Positions 1 through 9,012 are shown, counted from the first letter of the stretch. The stretch is 64,000 bases of DNA from Shewanella electrodiphila (GCF_023283985.1 NZ_JAKIKU010000002.1:372001-436000); one strand, 5' to 3'. Numbers and translations: made by a program. The notes: generated by a model not told the origin, from the letters alone.

Positions 1-92
1 ACATGGCATTTGGCCGAGTATTTAAAGAGTTAATGAATTCGATGGTGACGGCTTTTACCGATAGAGCCAAGGTAATTTACAATGACAAATGA
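1..92 (+). CDS. ratA: RatA-like START-domain protein, C-terminal end only
   Basis: Partial gene entering from the left edge; the reading frame at position 3 runs to the TGA at 90-92. The visible residues include AFGRVFKEL and VTAFTDRAKVIY, which match the C-terminus of the RatA/Coq10 (START-like) family. E. coli RatA has been described as interfering with 70S ribosome assembly, while the wider family binds ubiquinone-like lipids. The stop overlaps the start of rnfH by 11 bases, the usual ratA-rnfH arrangement, so the two are probably co-translated. Only about 29 residues are visible, so the call rests on this short stretch plus the neighbour. Confidence 0.8.
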   Translation, partial: MAFGRVFKELMNSMVTAFTDRAKVIYNDK

Positions 93-414
93 CGTTGAAA
101 CATTCTCTGTGGATGTGATTTATGCGCTCCCTACGCAACAAAAAATTATCACCATTAGTGTGATGCCTGGCACCACTTTTATTGAGGCTGTTAAGCAGAG
201 TAATATTGTCAGTTTTTTCCCTGAAATTGATCTTGAAAAGGTCAAACTTGGAGTATTCAGCCGCCAAGCCAAGCATGATGAAGTGCTGCAACAAGGTCAG
301 CGTATTGAGATATATAGGCCACTCATTGCGGACCCTAAAGATGTACGCCGCAAGCGAGCTGAAAAAGCGAAAGAAGAAGGTCGCAGCAACAAAATTACTG
401 GTGCTAAGCTTTAA
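82..414 (+). CDS. rnfH: RnfH family (UPF0125) ubiquitin-fold protein
   Basis: A 110-residue protein of the RnfH/UPF0125 family, a small beta-grasp protein. Visible family features are an N-terminal strand (VDVIYALPTQQ), the central KVKLGVFSRQAK segment, the RIEIYRPLIADPK motif and the basic RRKRAEKAKEEGR tail. Its function is poorly defined; the name comes from linkage to rnf genes elsewhere, and conserved pairing with ratA suggests a toxin-antitoxin-like or ribosome-related role that remains inference. The ATG lies inside the end of ratA. A strong hairpin follows about 70 bases after the stop, so this is the last gene of the operon. Confidence 0.93.
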   Translation: MTNDVETFSVDVIYALPTQQKIITISVMPGTTFIEAVKQSNIVSFFPEIDLEKVKLGVFSRQAKHDEVLQQGQRIEIYRPLIADPKDVRRKRAEKAKEEGRSNKITGAKL

Positions 415-485
415 TTTATAAACTTAAGCGATCCATGTGATATCGATATTGATGCGTAATGCTATGTGTAACGAGTTTTACGTAT

Positions 486-519
486 AAAAAAGCGGACAGC
501 TAATGCTGTCCGCTTTTTT
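486..519. terminator. Bidirectional terminator between rnfH and bamE
   Basis: A perfect inverted repeat, GCGGACAGC / GCTGTCCGC with a TAAT loop, is flanked by six A on the left and six T on the right. It can end the rnfH transcript on the plus strand and the bamE transcript on the minus strand. Confidence 0.9.
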
Positions 520-534
520 GTGAGTATAATTTGG

Positions 535-1068
535 TTACTCGCCTTTTGGCCGATTTTGATTACCGCCTTTAGGAACGTCATTTTCCTTTGAAATACGTTC
601 TTCTTCAACCAGTGGCTTAGCATCACGGCGAATGGCGTCAGGCTCTTGCTCTGGAAGCAAAGGAGCAACCACAGGCGCAGATATGGTTGGCAGCGCACCT
701 TCATTAAGTGGTGTATCAAAGTCATCACTTAATTTGTAATCGCCTTCAACTTTGGTGAGTAAATCACCGTCGAAGTATAAAATAAGCTCTTTGTGAGTCA
801 CGCTGGCATTACGACCACTTTTAAAGTGATAAACGTAATACCAAATATTATCAGCGAAACTGTCACGCAGTACTGGGCGACCTAATATGTATTCGGCTTG
901 CTCTTTAGTCATTTCAACACGTAGCTTTTCTACTTGTTGTAACTCCATGTAGTTACCTTGCGGTACATCAGGCTTATAGATTAACCAATCAAAAACACTA
1001 CAGGCACTTAAAGATACTGATAGCGCAACTGCGCCTAAAAGGGTAAGACTTTGTTTTTTGTTTATCAT
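535..1068 (-). CDS. bamE: Outer membrane assembly lipoprotein BamE with C-terminal extension
   Basis: BamE (SmpA/OmlA fold) is a lipoprotein subunit of the Bam complex that inserts beta-barrel proteins into the outer membrane. The N-terminus is a lipoprotein signal with lipobox LSAC (Cys about residue 23). The SmpA/OmlA domain follows, with PQGNYM, the VEMTKEQAEYILGRP helix and DNIWYYVYHFK. E. coli BamE is about 113 residues; this one is 177 because of a Pro/Glu/Lys-rich, probably disordered tail from about residue 115 (APLLPEQEPDAIRRDAKP region). The gene is a single unit between a terminator and its own promoter. The family call is secure; the role of the tail is unknown. Confidence 0.94.
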   Translation of the reverse strand: MINKKQSLTLLGAVALSVSLSACSVFDWLIYKPDVPQGNYMELQQVEKLRVEMTKEQAEYILGRPVLRDSFADNIWYYVYHFKSGRNASVTHKELILYFDGDLLTKVEGDYKLSDDFDTPLNEGALPTISAPVVAPLLPEQEPDAIRRDAKPLVEEERISKENDVPKGGNQNRPKGE

Positions 1069-1099
1069 TGTCTGCGCTATTTCCTAAAAATCTGACGCC

Positions 1100-1129
1100 A
1101 TCATACCCAAGGCTTCCCTATGCTGACAA
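1100..1129 (-). promoter_or_regulatory. Probable sigma-70 promoter of bamE
   Basis: On the minus strand a -35 like TTGTCA (1124-1129) and a -10 like TATGAT (1100-1105) are separated by 18 bases, about 30 bases upstream of the bamE ATG. Each hexamer differs from consensus at one position. Not experimentally supported. Confidence 0.55.
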
Positions 1130-1413
1130 GTGGCTATTAACTGTTGGATGCTATAACTGTGTGAATAATAGAGTGGATAGCTGTCAGTTAGTTCCTCACA
1201 ACTTAGTAAACTTGACTAATTACTCAGGTAATCGCGCTTAATTGTTACATAAATGTAGAAAAATATGGTAAATCCAAGAGTAATTATATAAGTTTGAAGA
1301 ATAGGTTTTAGCTGAGACAGAAAAATTGATTAATTAAGTTAATTCATAAACCTGCATAGCCCGATACGTGCTTAATATTCGCTCTAATTTGACAAAAAGA
1401 ATAATGATTAACG
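1130..1413. other. AT-rich divergent intergenic region
   Basis: This spacer separates the bamE promoter from the borosin-like methyltransferase gene. It must hold the promoter of the borosin locus, but I could not pick out a convincing -35/-10 pair; the TTGACA at 1389-1394 is too close to the start codon to serve. No ORF or strong hairpin was seen. Confidence 0.5.
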
Positions 1414-2259
1414 ATGTCATCAAAAGAAACTAAAAAAAATCAACAATCACTGGCACCTCAAAAATCAGCAGGTAAGGTGACATTTGTAGGTACCGGTCTG
1501 CAACTAGCTGGGCAGATCAGTGTATTAAGTAAAAGCTACATTGAAAATGCAGATATCATTTTTTCGCTGGTTCCTGATGGGTTTACTGAACGTTGGCTAG
1601 TTAGTTTAAATGCTAATCATCACTCACTTCAGCCTTATTATGCCCAAAAAGGTGAAGTAAAAAATCGCCGTGATACTTATGCGCAAATGGTCGATGCAAT
1701 ACTCGAACAAGTACGTCTTGGCTTAAACGTGGTTGTTGCCTTGTATGGCCACCCTGGCGTTTTTGCTTGTGTGTCGCATTTATCGATTAAGCAGGCGAGA
1801 TTAGAAGGTTATCAAGCTGAAATGCTGCCAGGTATTTCTGCAGAATCGTGCCTATGGGCTGATTTAGGTATAGATCCTGGCACTTCCGGACATCAAAGCT
1901 ACGAAGCCACTCAATTTATGCTGTATCAGCATATTCCTAACCCTAAGACCCATCTACTCCTGTGGCAAATATCGTTAGCTGGCGAACATACGTTAACTGA
2001 ATTTTCGACAACATCAGAGCGGTTAGAGATCTTAGTTGAGCATCTATCACAGTGGTATCCGCGTGAGCATGAGGTAGTCATTTACGAAGCTGCTACCTTA
2101 CCTCATTTAAAACCTAGAATTGAACGTTTCAACCTTGAGCAGTTGCCTCATGTTGAACTCAGCACCATTAGTACATTATTAATACCTCCCTCGGAGCAAT
2201 TAGCTTTAAATTTCGACATATTAAAGCGCCTTGGGATTGAAGCTTGCGATATTGGATAA
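1414..2259 (+). CDS. Borosin-type peptide alpha-N-methyltransferase (SonM-like, tetrapyrrole methylase fold)
   Basis: A 281-residue SAM-dependent enzyme of the tetrapyrrole (corrin/porphyrin) methylase superfamily. In split borosins this enzyme (SonM in Shewanella oneidensis) N-methylates backbone amides of a separate precursor peptide. Visible features are the N-terminal KVTFVGTGL SAM loop (about 21-29), a Tyr pair at 75-76, RxxxY at 85-89 (R85, Y89) matching the catalytic Arg/Tyr pair of OphMA/SonM enzymes, ALYGHPGVFA (109-118) and MLPGISAESCLWADLGIDPG (137-156). A cobalamin or siroheme enzyme is unlikely: no other corrin gene is near, and a small NHLP/BBD-like peptide gene follows 28 bases later. 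The ATG at 1414 lacks a strong ribosome-binding site. The peptide-methyltransferase function is inferred from this context and resemblance. Confidence 0.88.
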   Translation: MSSKETKKNQQSLAPQKSAGKVTFVGTGLQLAGQISVLSKSYIENADIIFSLVPDGFTERWLVSLNANHHSLQPYYAQKGEVKNRRDTYAQMVDAILEQVRLGLNVVVALYGHPGVFACVSHLSIKQARLEGYQAEMLPGISAESCLWADLGIDPGTSGHQSYEATQFMLYQHIPNPKTHLLLWQISLAGEHTLTEFSTTSERLEILVEHLSQWYPREHEVVIYEAATLPHLKPRIERFNLEQLPHVELSTISTLLIPPSEQLALNFDILKRLGIEACDIG

Positions 2260-2287
2260 ACCTTTCAACACTAAAATGGAAATTACT

Positions 2288-2494
2288 ATGTCAAAACTTA
2301 GCTCTTTTTTAACGGATTTAAGCTCGGATGCAAAATTAAAACAAGCCTATGAAAGCTCGCCTGAAAAAGTCATGCAGGATTACGGCTTGAGTAAAGAAGA
2401 ACAAGAAGCTGTAATGTCATGCGATGAAGGTAAAGTCTGTGCATTAATTGGGGATGTTGATAAATCTAAAATATTGTTTGTTCATCATTCCTAG
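2288..2494 (+). CDS. Split-borosin precursor peptide (SonA-like)
   Basis: A 68-residue peptide with the layout of SonA: a helical leader or borosin-binding domain (about 1-55, with SSFLTDLSSDAKLKQAY, PEKVMQDYGLSKEEQEAVM) followed by a short hydrophobic C-terminal core ending ILFVHHS. SonM-type enzymes clamp on the helical domain and methylate backbone nitrogens in the tail. By comparison with the remembered SonA tail (LVISHG), L63 and V65 are the likeliest methylated residues; this is inference. Two cysteines, C45 and C51, flank the leader-core junction and are unusual. The ATG at 2288 was chosen because the peptide then starts MSKLSSFL, family-like, and GGA lies 7 bases upstream; the frame is open back to 2231. 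Confidence 0.87.
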   Translation: MSKLSSFLTDLSSDAKLKQAYESSPEKVMQDYGLSKEEQEAVMSCDEGKVCALIGDVDKSKILFVHHS

Positions 2495-2503
2495 GCTAAT
2501 GGC

Positions 2504-4222
2504 TTGAAATTTATATTATTGATTTTGTTTTTTCTAAGTCCTTTTGCTTTTGCCAATACTGACCAGCAAATTGATATAGAGTTATCGCAATTAGAAAAAA
2601 CGATGAAAACTTCCCCTGATGAAGGGGAAGTGCTTTTTAGTGCCTTACATGATAAAAGCTCAATTTTAAATAATGACCAGCTTGCTAGGTTATGGATGAT
2701 CGATGCCCAAAGACAAATAATGATAGGCAATTTTGAGACTGCACTTATTCGCCTAGATGATGTACAAAAAGTGGCAACAGATAGAATATTATTAACCCAA
2801 TCTTATATGTATAAGGTCACTTCATATATAGGGCTCGAAAATTACACTTCTGCATTTATTGAATTAAGAAAGAACCTTGAACGAGTAGAAACCTACCAAG
2901 ATCTAGAATTAAAACTAGAGTCATATTTACGCATTTTAAATGTATACCTAGACATGGATGCATATAAAGAAAGTAAACGAATTTCTGAGAAACTATTGGA
3001 CTTGAATAAACAGCAGTCACCTAAAAGCCATTGCTATGGGCTTGTAGGACTAGGCTACAGCAATTTGAATTTGAGACTCTACCAAGAAGCTACCTCCACT
3101 TTTGACGAAGCATACGCTTATTGTCAAACTCACGAGTTTTCTCTTGTTGGGGCTATGGCTCTAAAAGGGTTAGCTGAAATCAACCTGGAAATGAGTGAAT
3201 ATAGTAAAGCTAAAGAGCAGTTGGAAACTGCTTTAATTGTTTATCAAAGATTCAATTTCAGCTACGAACTATCAAGGACAAACGCACTATTAGCGATAGT
3301 CCACTATCATATTAAAGAATTCGAAACCGCTACCCATTATGCTGAATTGGTCAATGCGCTACCCAATGATTCTATTTATATGTTACCTAAGAGAAAAGTA
3401 AGTGAAATATTATCAATGCTTGCTAATCGACAAGGTAGATATAAAGAAGCTTATCAATATCAGGTTCTAGCTCATGCCTTAGATATGCAGATAATCAATG
3501 AGAAAAAAGTAAAAGAAAATGCCTACCAAATGGTTAAGTTCGATTCTGCAGAGAAAACTCGTGAACTGAACCAACTCGTACAAGATCATGAGATGATTGC
3601 TAAGCAGCGTAGTATGTTGAATAACGAAAAAAGCTCTTCTTTTATGTTCTCAACGGTATTAGTCGGCACGGTGGCTTTTTTGAGTTTGATGTTGTCAGCA
3701 GCTTGGATGCAGCGAAATCAATTCCGTAAACAAGCGCAAATAGATGCGTTGACAGGTTTATATAATCGAGGCGCAGGCATCGAAAAAGCTGAGAATGAAT
3801 TTATTCAAGTGCAAGCTCAGCAAGGCAGTATTAGTGTCATTGTTATTGATTTAGATTGGTTTAAAAAAATTAATGATAGTTACGGCCATGCTACTGGTGA
3901 CTGGGCGTTAAAAAAGGTGGCTGATACGATTACTGAACATAAACGTGCCAGTGACATTGTTTGCCGTTTAGGTGGCGAAGAATTTGCGATCTTTATGCCG
4001 TTCACTGATATTGATTTTGCATATGAATGCGCGCAAAGCTTGTGTACAGCATTTGCTAATATCAATACTCGTTACTCTGGTCATCAATTTACGATTACAG
4101 GTAGTTTTGGGGTGAGTGATTTAACTAACGATGACTTAAGCTTAGACCCTATATTAAATCGTGCAGATAACGCGCTCTATAAAGCGAAATCTGAAGGTCG
4201 AAATCGAGTAGTTAAGTCTTAA
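2504..4222 (+). CDS. TPR-containing membrane diguanylate cyclase (GGDEF)
   Basis: A 572-residue sensor-type GGDEF protein making cyclic di-GMP from two GTP. A signal peptide (1-17) leads into a periplasmic TPR-like helical repeat region (about 25-350), a coiled stretch, one transmembrane helix (about 380-402) and a cytoplasmic GGDEF domain (about 412-572). The active-site loop is GGEEF (490-494), with an RxxD inhibitory site (R481-D484) five residues upstream, so it should be active and product-inhibited. The start is TTG at 2504, supported by the signal peptide; the AGG overlapping the precursor stop codon may be its ribosome-binding site. With a 9-base gap and no terminator, it is likely co-transcribed with the borosin-like pair. 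A functional tie to the RiPP is not shown. Confidence 0.88.
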   Translation: MKFILLILFFLSPFAFANTDQQIDIELSQLEKTMKTSPDEGEVLFSALHDKSSILNNDQLARLWMIDAQRQIMIGNFETALIRLDDVQKVATDRILLTQSYMYKVTSYIGLENYTSAFIELRKNLERVETYQDLELKLESYLRILNVYLDMDAYKESKRISEKLLDLNKQQSPKSHCYGLVGLGYSNLNLRLYQEATSTFDEAYAYCQTHEFSLVGAMALKGLAEINLEMSEYSKAKEQLETALIVYQRFNFSYELSRTNALLAIVHYHIKEFETATHYAELVNALPNDSIYMLPKRKVSEILSMLANRQGRYKEAYQYQVLAHALDMQIINEKKVKENAYQMVKFDSAEKTRELNQLVQDHEMIAKQRSMLNNEKSSSFMFSTVLVGTVAFLSLMLSAAWMQRNQFRKQAQIDALTGLYNRGAGIEKAENEFIQVQAQQGSISVIVIDLDWFKKINDSYGHATGDWALKKVADTITEHKRASDIVCRLGGEEFAIFMPFTDIDFAYECAQSLCTAFANINTRYSGHQFTITGSFGVSDLTNDDLSLDPILNRADNALYKAKSEGRNRVVKS

Positions 4223-4489
4223 GTAAGGCATGTCTCTTTTTAAATATCAGTGTCGTGCTTAGTTCTCATATCAAAACAAATCCAAACAACCTATAGCTGT
4301 TTCAATTATTTTCTATTCTTAATGCGAGTTATTCATAAATAGCACTGCTATCTATCGTTTTTATTGTGGCAATGTTGGCTGTTACTGCATTACTTACCTT
4401 CATACTTTCTTGTTGCTGCCTATTTCTTGATTCCAGACTTTTGGTTCTTGCGTATAGATTCTTGTGTATTGATTCTTTGGGTTAGTATT

Positions 4490-4538
4490 GTGAGCTGTGA
4501 GCTGTGAGCTGTGAGCTGTGAGCTGTGAGCTGTGAGCT
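4490..4538. repeat. Tandem array, seven perfect copies of a 7-bp unit
   Basis: GTGAGCT is repeated seven times without interruption, followed by a degenerate end. It lies outside genes, so length changes would not alter a protein. Confidence 0.97.
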
Positions 4539-4570
4539 TTGTGCCTGTCAGAGGACTATGGTTCGTACTC

Positions 4571-4594
4571 ACTTAATCACTTAATCACTTAATC
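4571..4594. repeat. Tandem array, three copies of an 8-bp unit
   Basis: ACTTAATC is present three times in a row, followed by diverged ATC-containing copies. Confidence 0.9.
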
Positions 4595-4716
4595 AATCAG
4601 TCACTCAATCTAAGACACAAGTATTCAGAGTATTGCCTTTCAATGCTTTCGCTTGGGGGGGGGCTGTTGTAAGCATTCAAAACAAGAGCTATGAATTATC
4701 ATTTGGCTATTTCTTT

Positions 4717-4764
4717 AACTATTCATTTAATTATTCATTTAACTATTCATTTAACTATTCATTT
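4717..4764. repeat. Tandem array, four copies of a 12-bp unit
   Basis: AACTATTCATTT occurs four times, the second copy with a single C-to-T change. Confidence 0.95.
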
Positions 4765-5126
4765 GACCACTAATTTACTTATTGTTGATCATGAAAGCTC
4801 GGTTACAACCGCTAGCTGTGTTCGCTCATCCATATGCAGGCTAGCTATTAATGTCTGATTATTCCCATCATGTTTGCTACCCCCCGCACTAAGTCTTCAA
4901 CTAACGCTTCAATTAACGCTTTAGTTAATTATACGCCCTCTGAATTAGCCTCATATTCTCCTAAGTCATAAGTTGAGGGGGAATATATGGTTGAAGCGTG
5001 CAGTTAATCCTTCTAGTCACTGCGGTGTTTTTGATGGTTTTTCAGCTCAAAAATCGAAAAATGACAGTTTTTTTACTTTTTAATAAAAAAAATCGATTTA
5101 TTTTCATTGAAACCAAGAAATTCTGT

Positions 5127-5146
5127 GATGTTGATCGGGCAACATC
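5127..5146. promoter_or_regulatory. Inverted repeat, possible operator upstream of aceB
   Basis: GATGTTG and CAACATC form a perfect 7-bp inverted repeat around a 6-base spacer, the geometry of a dimeric regulator site. It is about 580 bases upstream of aceB and the binding protein is unknown. Confidence 0.3.
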
Positions 5147-5729
5147 GGTCAAGCTCTAGAGTAATTATTCTACTATTGCTATTTCGTTAACGTAAACGTC
5201 AATTTAAAACACTTGTTTGAATTTGCTTTTGGAGGGGCTTTATCTATGTCATTGTTTTTAATCATTTAGGTTGCTTTACCTTTAGGTTAGTTCAAAACAA
5301 AAGCTTGATTCTACTTTGGTATAAATACATAAAATTAGAGTAAATTAAAATTTACACCATGTTTTTTTATTACCTTTTAAATTACCTTTTGTGACGTCTG
5401 GTTAAGTTGTAAGACAATTTACCATTAAGATTATGTTAAAAGTTTGTCATATTTAAAAGTTCATTTAAAACATATGCTTGGGTGTTTGTGCGGCTTGGTA
5501 ATACCAATTTATCTTCATGTTTTTGATTGTTTTTAGGTCATTTCAAGCTGTTGCAAATGCAAACGTTTCTGGTTAGGTTTTAGTACGAAACAAACATTTG
5601 GTGGTTAAATTTTGGCAGGTTTGTTTTGGAGATAGAGAAATAGAGCGCAACCCGCTTTCATCTATAAAGTCATGCTTAATGTGCAGGCTTCTCTCTTTTT
5701 AAAACTGACTTATGCTCAAGGGGCTTAAT

Positions 5730-7385
5730 ATGACAGCAGAACAATTAGTGGCTAAATATGCTAAATCGCAGCCAAGTGCTGATACTGAATTACCAACAAG
5801 CGCAGAACTTGCGTTAATTGGTCCAAAGGTCCCTGGCCAAGAAACAATCTTTAATGATGGCGCGCTTTCTTTACTTGCTGCGCTGTGTGAAGAGTTTAAT
5901 GAAGAAGTACCTGAGCTGCTGAGTAAGCGTAAACAAAAGCAGCAACGCATTGATAATGGTGAGCTTCCAGATTTTTTGCCAGAAACTCGCGCTATTCGTG
6001 ATGGTGAGTGGAGCATTCGTGGCATGCCAGAAGATCTCACTGACCGTAGAGTGGAAATTACCGGTCCTGTAGATCGTAAAATGATTATTAATGCCCTGAA
6101 CGCCAACGTGAAAGTATTCATGGCAGATTTTGAAGATTCATTAGCACCTAGTTGGGAAAAGGTGGTTCAAGGTCAAATTAACCTACGTGATGCTGTTCGA
6201 GGCGATATCAGTTTTACAGCAGAAAACACGGGTAAGCATTACACCTTAGATGAAGATCCAGCTGTATTAATTTGCCGCGTTCGTGGTCTGCATTTAAAAG
6301 AGAAACATGTTGAATTTAAAGGCGAAGCTATCCCTGGTGGATTATTTGATTTCGCAATGTACTTTTATCACAACTACCACCAGTTATTAGCTAAAGGTAG
6401 TGGCCCTTATTTCTATATCCCAAAACTTGAAAGCCATGTTGAGGCTCGCTGGTGGGCAAAAGTATTCGCTTTTGTTGAAGAACGTTTTTGTTTAAAGCCT
6501 GGCACCATCAAATGTACTTGTTTGATTGAAACATTGCCTGCGGTATTCGAGATGGACGAAATCCTCTACGAACTTCGTTCAAATATTGTGGCTTTGAACT
6601 GTGGACGTTGGGATTACATCTTTAGCTATATCAAAACACTTAATAAACATGCCGATCGTGTTTTACCCGATAGACAGGCTGTGACCATGGATACGCCTTT
6701 CTTAAGTGCCTATTCACGCTTACTGATTAAGACTTGTCATAAACGTGGCGCATTAGCGATGGGCGGCATGGCGGCATTAATTCCGGCTAAAACAGCTGAA
6801 GAAAATGAAATCATCTTACAAAAGGTTAAAGGCGATAAGGAGCTAGAGGCTCGCAATGGTCATGATGGCACTTGGGTTGCCCATCCAGGTCTTGCTGATA
6901 CCGCAATGACCATCTTTAACGACTACATCGGTACTGGTACTAACCAATTACATATTACTCGTGATGTTGATGCACCCATTTTAGCTGATGAGCTACTAGC
7001 ACCTTGTGCTGGTGAGCGAACAGAAGCTGGGATGCGCTTAAATATTCGAATCGCGCTGCAATACATTGAAGCATGGATCCAAGGTAATGGCTGTGTGCCG
7101 ATTTACGGCTTAATGGAAGATGCAGCAACCGCAGAAATTTCACGTACTTCTATTTGGCAATGGATTCAACACGAAAAATCATTATCAAACGGAAAGTTAG
7201 TCACAAAAGCATTGTTCAAAAGCATGCTCAGCGAAGAGCTTGGCACAGTAGAGCAAGAGCTTGGCAGCGAAAGATTTAACCAAGGTAAGTTTAATCAAGC
7301 GGCGGGTTTGTTTGATGAAATTACCACTTCAGATGAGCTGGTTGATTTCTTAACTTTACCAGGTTACGAGCTACTAACTGCTTAG
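5730..7385 (+). CDS. aceB: Malate synthase A
   Basis: Malate synthase condenses glyoxylate and acetyl-CoA to malate, the second step of the glyoxylate shunt. The 551-residue protein follows E. coli AceB closely along its length: DRRVEITGPVDRKM, NANVKVFMADFEDSLAP, VLICRVRGLHL, PRGTIK-equivalent PGTIKCTCLIETLPAVFEM, LNCGRWDYIFSYIKTL, MGGMAALIP, NGHDGTWVAHPGLADTAM and the C-terminal DFLTLPGYELL. The start was placed at ATG 5730 because AGGGG sits 6 bases before it; an upstream ATG at 5712 would add six residues and lacks this signal. aceA follows 120 bases downstream on the same strand; no aceK is present after it. Confidence 0.97.
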   Translation: MTAEQLVAKYAKSQPSADTELPTSAELALIGPKVPGQETIFNDGALSLLAALCEEFNEEVPELLSKRKQKQQRIDNGELPDFLPETRAIRDGEWSIRGMPEDLTDRRVEITGPVDRKMIINALNANVKVFMADFEDSLAPSWEKVVQGQINLRDAVRGDISFTAENTGKHYTLDEDPAVLICRVRGLHLKEKHVEFKGEAIPGGLFDFAMYFYHNYHQLLAKGSGPYFYIPKLESHVEARWWAKVFAFVEERFCLKPGTIKCTCLIETLPAVFEMDEILYELRSNIVALNCGRWDYIFSYIKTLNKHADRVLPDRQAVTMDTPFLSAYSRLLIKTCHKRGALAMGGMAALIPAKTAEENEIILQKVKGDKELEARNGHDGTWVAHPGLADTAMTIFNDYIGTGTNQLHITRDVDAPILADELLAPCAGERTEAGMRLNIRIALQYIEAWIQGNGCVPIYGLMEDAATAEISRTSIWQWIQHEKSLSNGKLVTKALFKSMLSEELGTVEQELGSERFNQGKFNQAAGLFDEITTSDELVDFLTLPGYELLTA

Positions 7386-7505
7386 TTTTAAAGAGTTCAA
7401 CAAGCTGTAACAAGCTTAATAGATAGAAATGGTATGACACATTGGGGTGTGAATACCGACATTAAATAGCATAACAAAACGAATTACACAGGAAGGAGTA
7501 ACACT

Positions 7506-8831
7506 ATGTCTAACACTAATAAGCAACTAACTCGTCAAGAACAGATTGATGCGATTAAGAAGGATTGGGCTGAAAACCCACGTTGGAAAGGTGTTAAGCG
7601 TCCGTTTACTGCAGAAGAAGTCGTCAAGTTACGTGGTTCGGTTGTGCCTGAGAATACCATCGCACAGCGTGGTGCTGAAAAACTTTGGAGCCTAATTAAT
7701 GGCGGTGCAAAGAAAGGTTATGTGAACTCTTTAGGCGCATTAACAGGTGGTCAAGCAGTACAACAAGCTAAAGCGGGTATTGAAGCTATTTATCTTTCAG
7801 GTTGGCAGGTAGCAGCTGATGCTAACTTAGCGGGCACTATGTACCCAGATCAGTCTTTATACCCTGCAAACTCAGTACCTGCTGTAGTGGGACGTATTAA
7901 TAATTCATTCCGTCGTGCTGACCAAATTCAGTGGGGCAAAGAAGTGAATCCAGGTGATGAAAATTACACAGATTATTTCTTACCGATTGTTGCTGATGCA
8001 GAAGCTGGTTTTGGTGGCGTACTGAATGCATTTGAGCTAATGAAATCAATGATTGATGCCGGCGCTGCGGGTGTTCACTTTGAAGACCAGTTAGCGTCAG
8101 TTAAAAAATGTGGTCACATGGGCGGTAAAGTATTAGTCCCTACACAAGAAGCGGTTCAAAAGTTAGTTGCTGCACGTTTAGCGGCTGATGTAAGCGGTGT
8201 TGAAACACTGGTAATTGCACGTACCGATGCTAACGCAGCTGATTTAATGACATCAGACTGCGATGCCTATGACCGTGACTTTGTGACTGGTGAGCGAACT
8301 GAAGAAGGCTTTTACCGTGTTAATGCGGGTATCGACCAAGCTATTTCTCGCGGCCTAGCTTACGCACCTTATGCTGATTTGATTTGGTGTGAAACGGCTA
8401 AACCATGTCTTGAAGAAGCAAAGAAATTTGCTGATGCAATTCATGCACAGTACCCAGACCAATTACTCGCTTATAACTGTTCACCTTCATTTAACTGGAA
8501 GAAGAACTTGGACGATGCAACGATTGCGAAGTTCCAACAAGAACTTTCGAACATGGGCTACAAGTACCAGTTCATTACGTTAGCGGGCATTCATAACATG
8601 TGGTACAACATGTTCGATTTAGCTTATGACTATGCACGTGGTGAAGGTATGAAGCACTATGTTGAAAAAGTACAAGAAGTTGAATTTGCAGCAGCTGAAA
8701 AAGGCTACACATTCGTATCGCATCAGCAAGAAGTGGGTACTGGTTACTTTGACCAAGTCACTACTTGTATTCAAGGCGGTAAGTCATCAGTGACAGCGTT
8801 AACAGGCTCTACTGAAGAAGAACAGTTTTAA
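7506..8831 (+). CDS. aceA: Isocitrate lyase
   Basis: Isocitrate lyase cleaves isocitrate to glyoxylate and succinate, allowing growth on acetate or fatty acids. The 441-residue protein has the family hallmarks: [31 protein letters not shown], the catalytic KKCGH signature at 200-204 (Cys202), [10 protein letters not shown] and the YNCSPSFNW motif. It is close in length to E. coli AceA (434). A strong AGGAAGGAG ribosome-binding site lies 7 to 8 bases before the ATG. It forms the aceBA unit with the upstream gene, and a hairpin-terminator follows at 8878-8914. Confidence 0.98.
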   Translation: MSNTNKQLTRQEQIDAIKKDWAENPRWKGVKRPFTAEEVVKLRGSVVPENTIAQRGAEKLWSLINGGAKKGYVNSLGALTGGQAVQQAKAGIEAIYLSGWQVAADANLAGTMYPDQSLYPANSVPAVVGRINNSFRRADQIQWGKEVNPGDENYTDYFLPIVADAEAGFGGVLNAFELMKSMIDAGAAGVHFEDQLASVKKCGHMGGKVLVPTQEAVQKLVAARLAADVSGVETLVIARTDANAADLMTSDCDAYDRDFVTGERTEEGFYRVNAGIDQAISRGLAYAPYADLIWCETAKPCLEEAKKFADAIHAQYPDQLLAYNCSPSFNWKKNLDDATIAKFQQELSNMGYKYQFITLAGIHNMWYNMFDLAYDYARGEGMKHYVEKVQEVEFAAAEKGYTFVSHQQEVGTGYFDQVTTCIQGGKSSVTALTGSTEEEQF

Positions 8832-8877
8832 TCGTTTTTAACTTTGTAACAGTTTAGCTGCTTTGCAGCTGATTTAC

Positions 8878-8914
8878 CCCGGTGTTACTCACCTACAGGT
8901 TTCATCGGGTTTTT
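8878..8914 (+). terminator. Probable terminator of aceBA
   Basis: CCCGGTG pairs with CATCGGG (one G-U pair) around an inner ACC/GGT hairpin, followed by TTTTT. Confidence 0.6.
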
Positions 8915-9012
8915 ATCCAGTATTCGGAATATTAGCGAAAGCTAGCAGTGGTTCTTAATGCGAGGATTTTTAACTTCCTACCCAGTAAGTTTTCAACCAT
9001 TCGCTTGTGTTG

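Larger units (their letters stand above)
4223..5729. other. 1.5 kb gene-free spacer rich in short tandem repeats
   Basis: No convincing coding frame occurs on either strand. The left half contains the 7-bp, 8-bp and 12-bp tandem arrays listed separately and a run of nine G at 4655-4663. The right half is AT-rich, with long A/T runs near 5060-5100, and must contain the aceB promoter. The composition suggests slippage-generated DNA rather than a degraded gene. Confidence 0.6.

Noticed and set aside
1389..1394. TTGACA as a -35 for the methyltransferase gene
   Set aside because: A matching -10 would fall on the start codon at 1414.
1414..2259. Cobalamin or siroheme biosynthesis methylase
   Set aside because: The fold is shared, but no corrin or haem genes are near, and the adjacent precursor-like peptide fits a borosin enzyme better.
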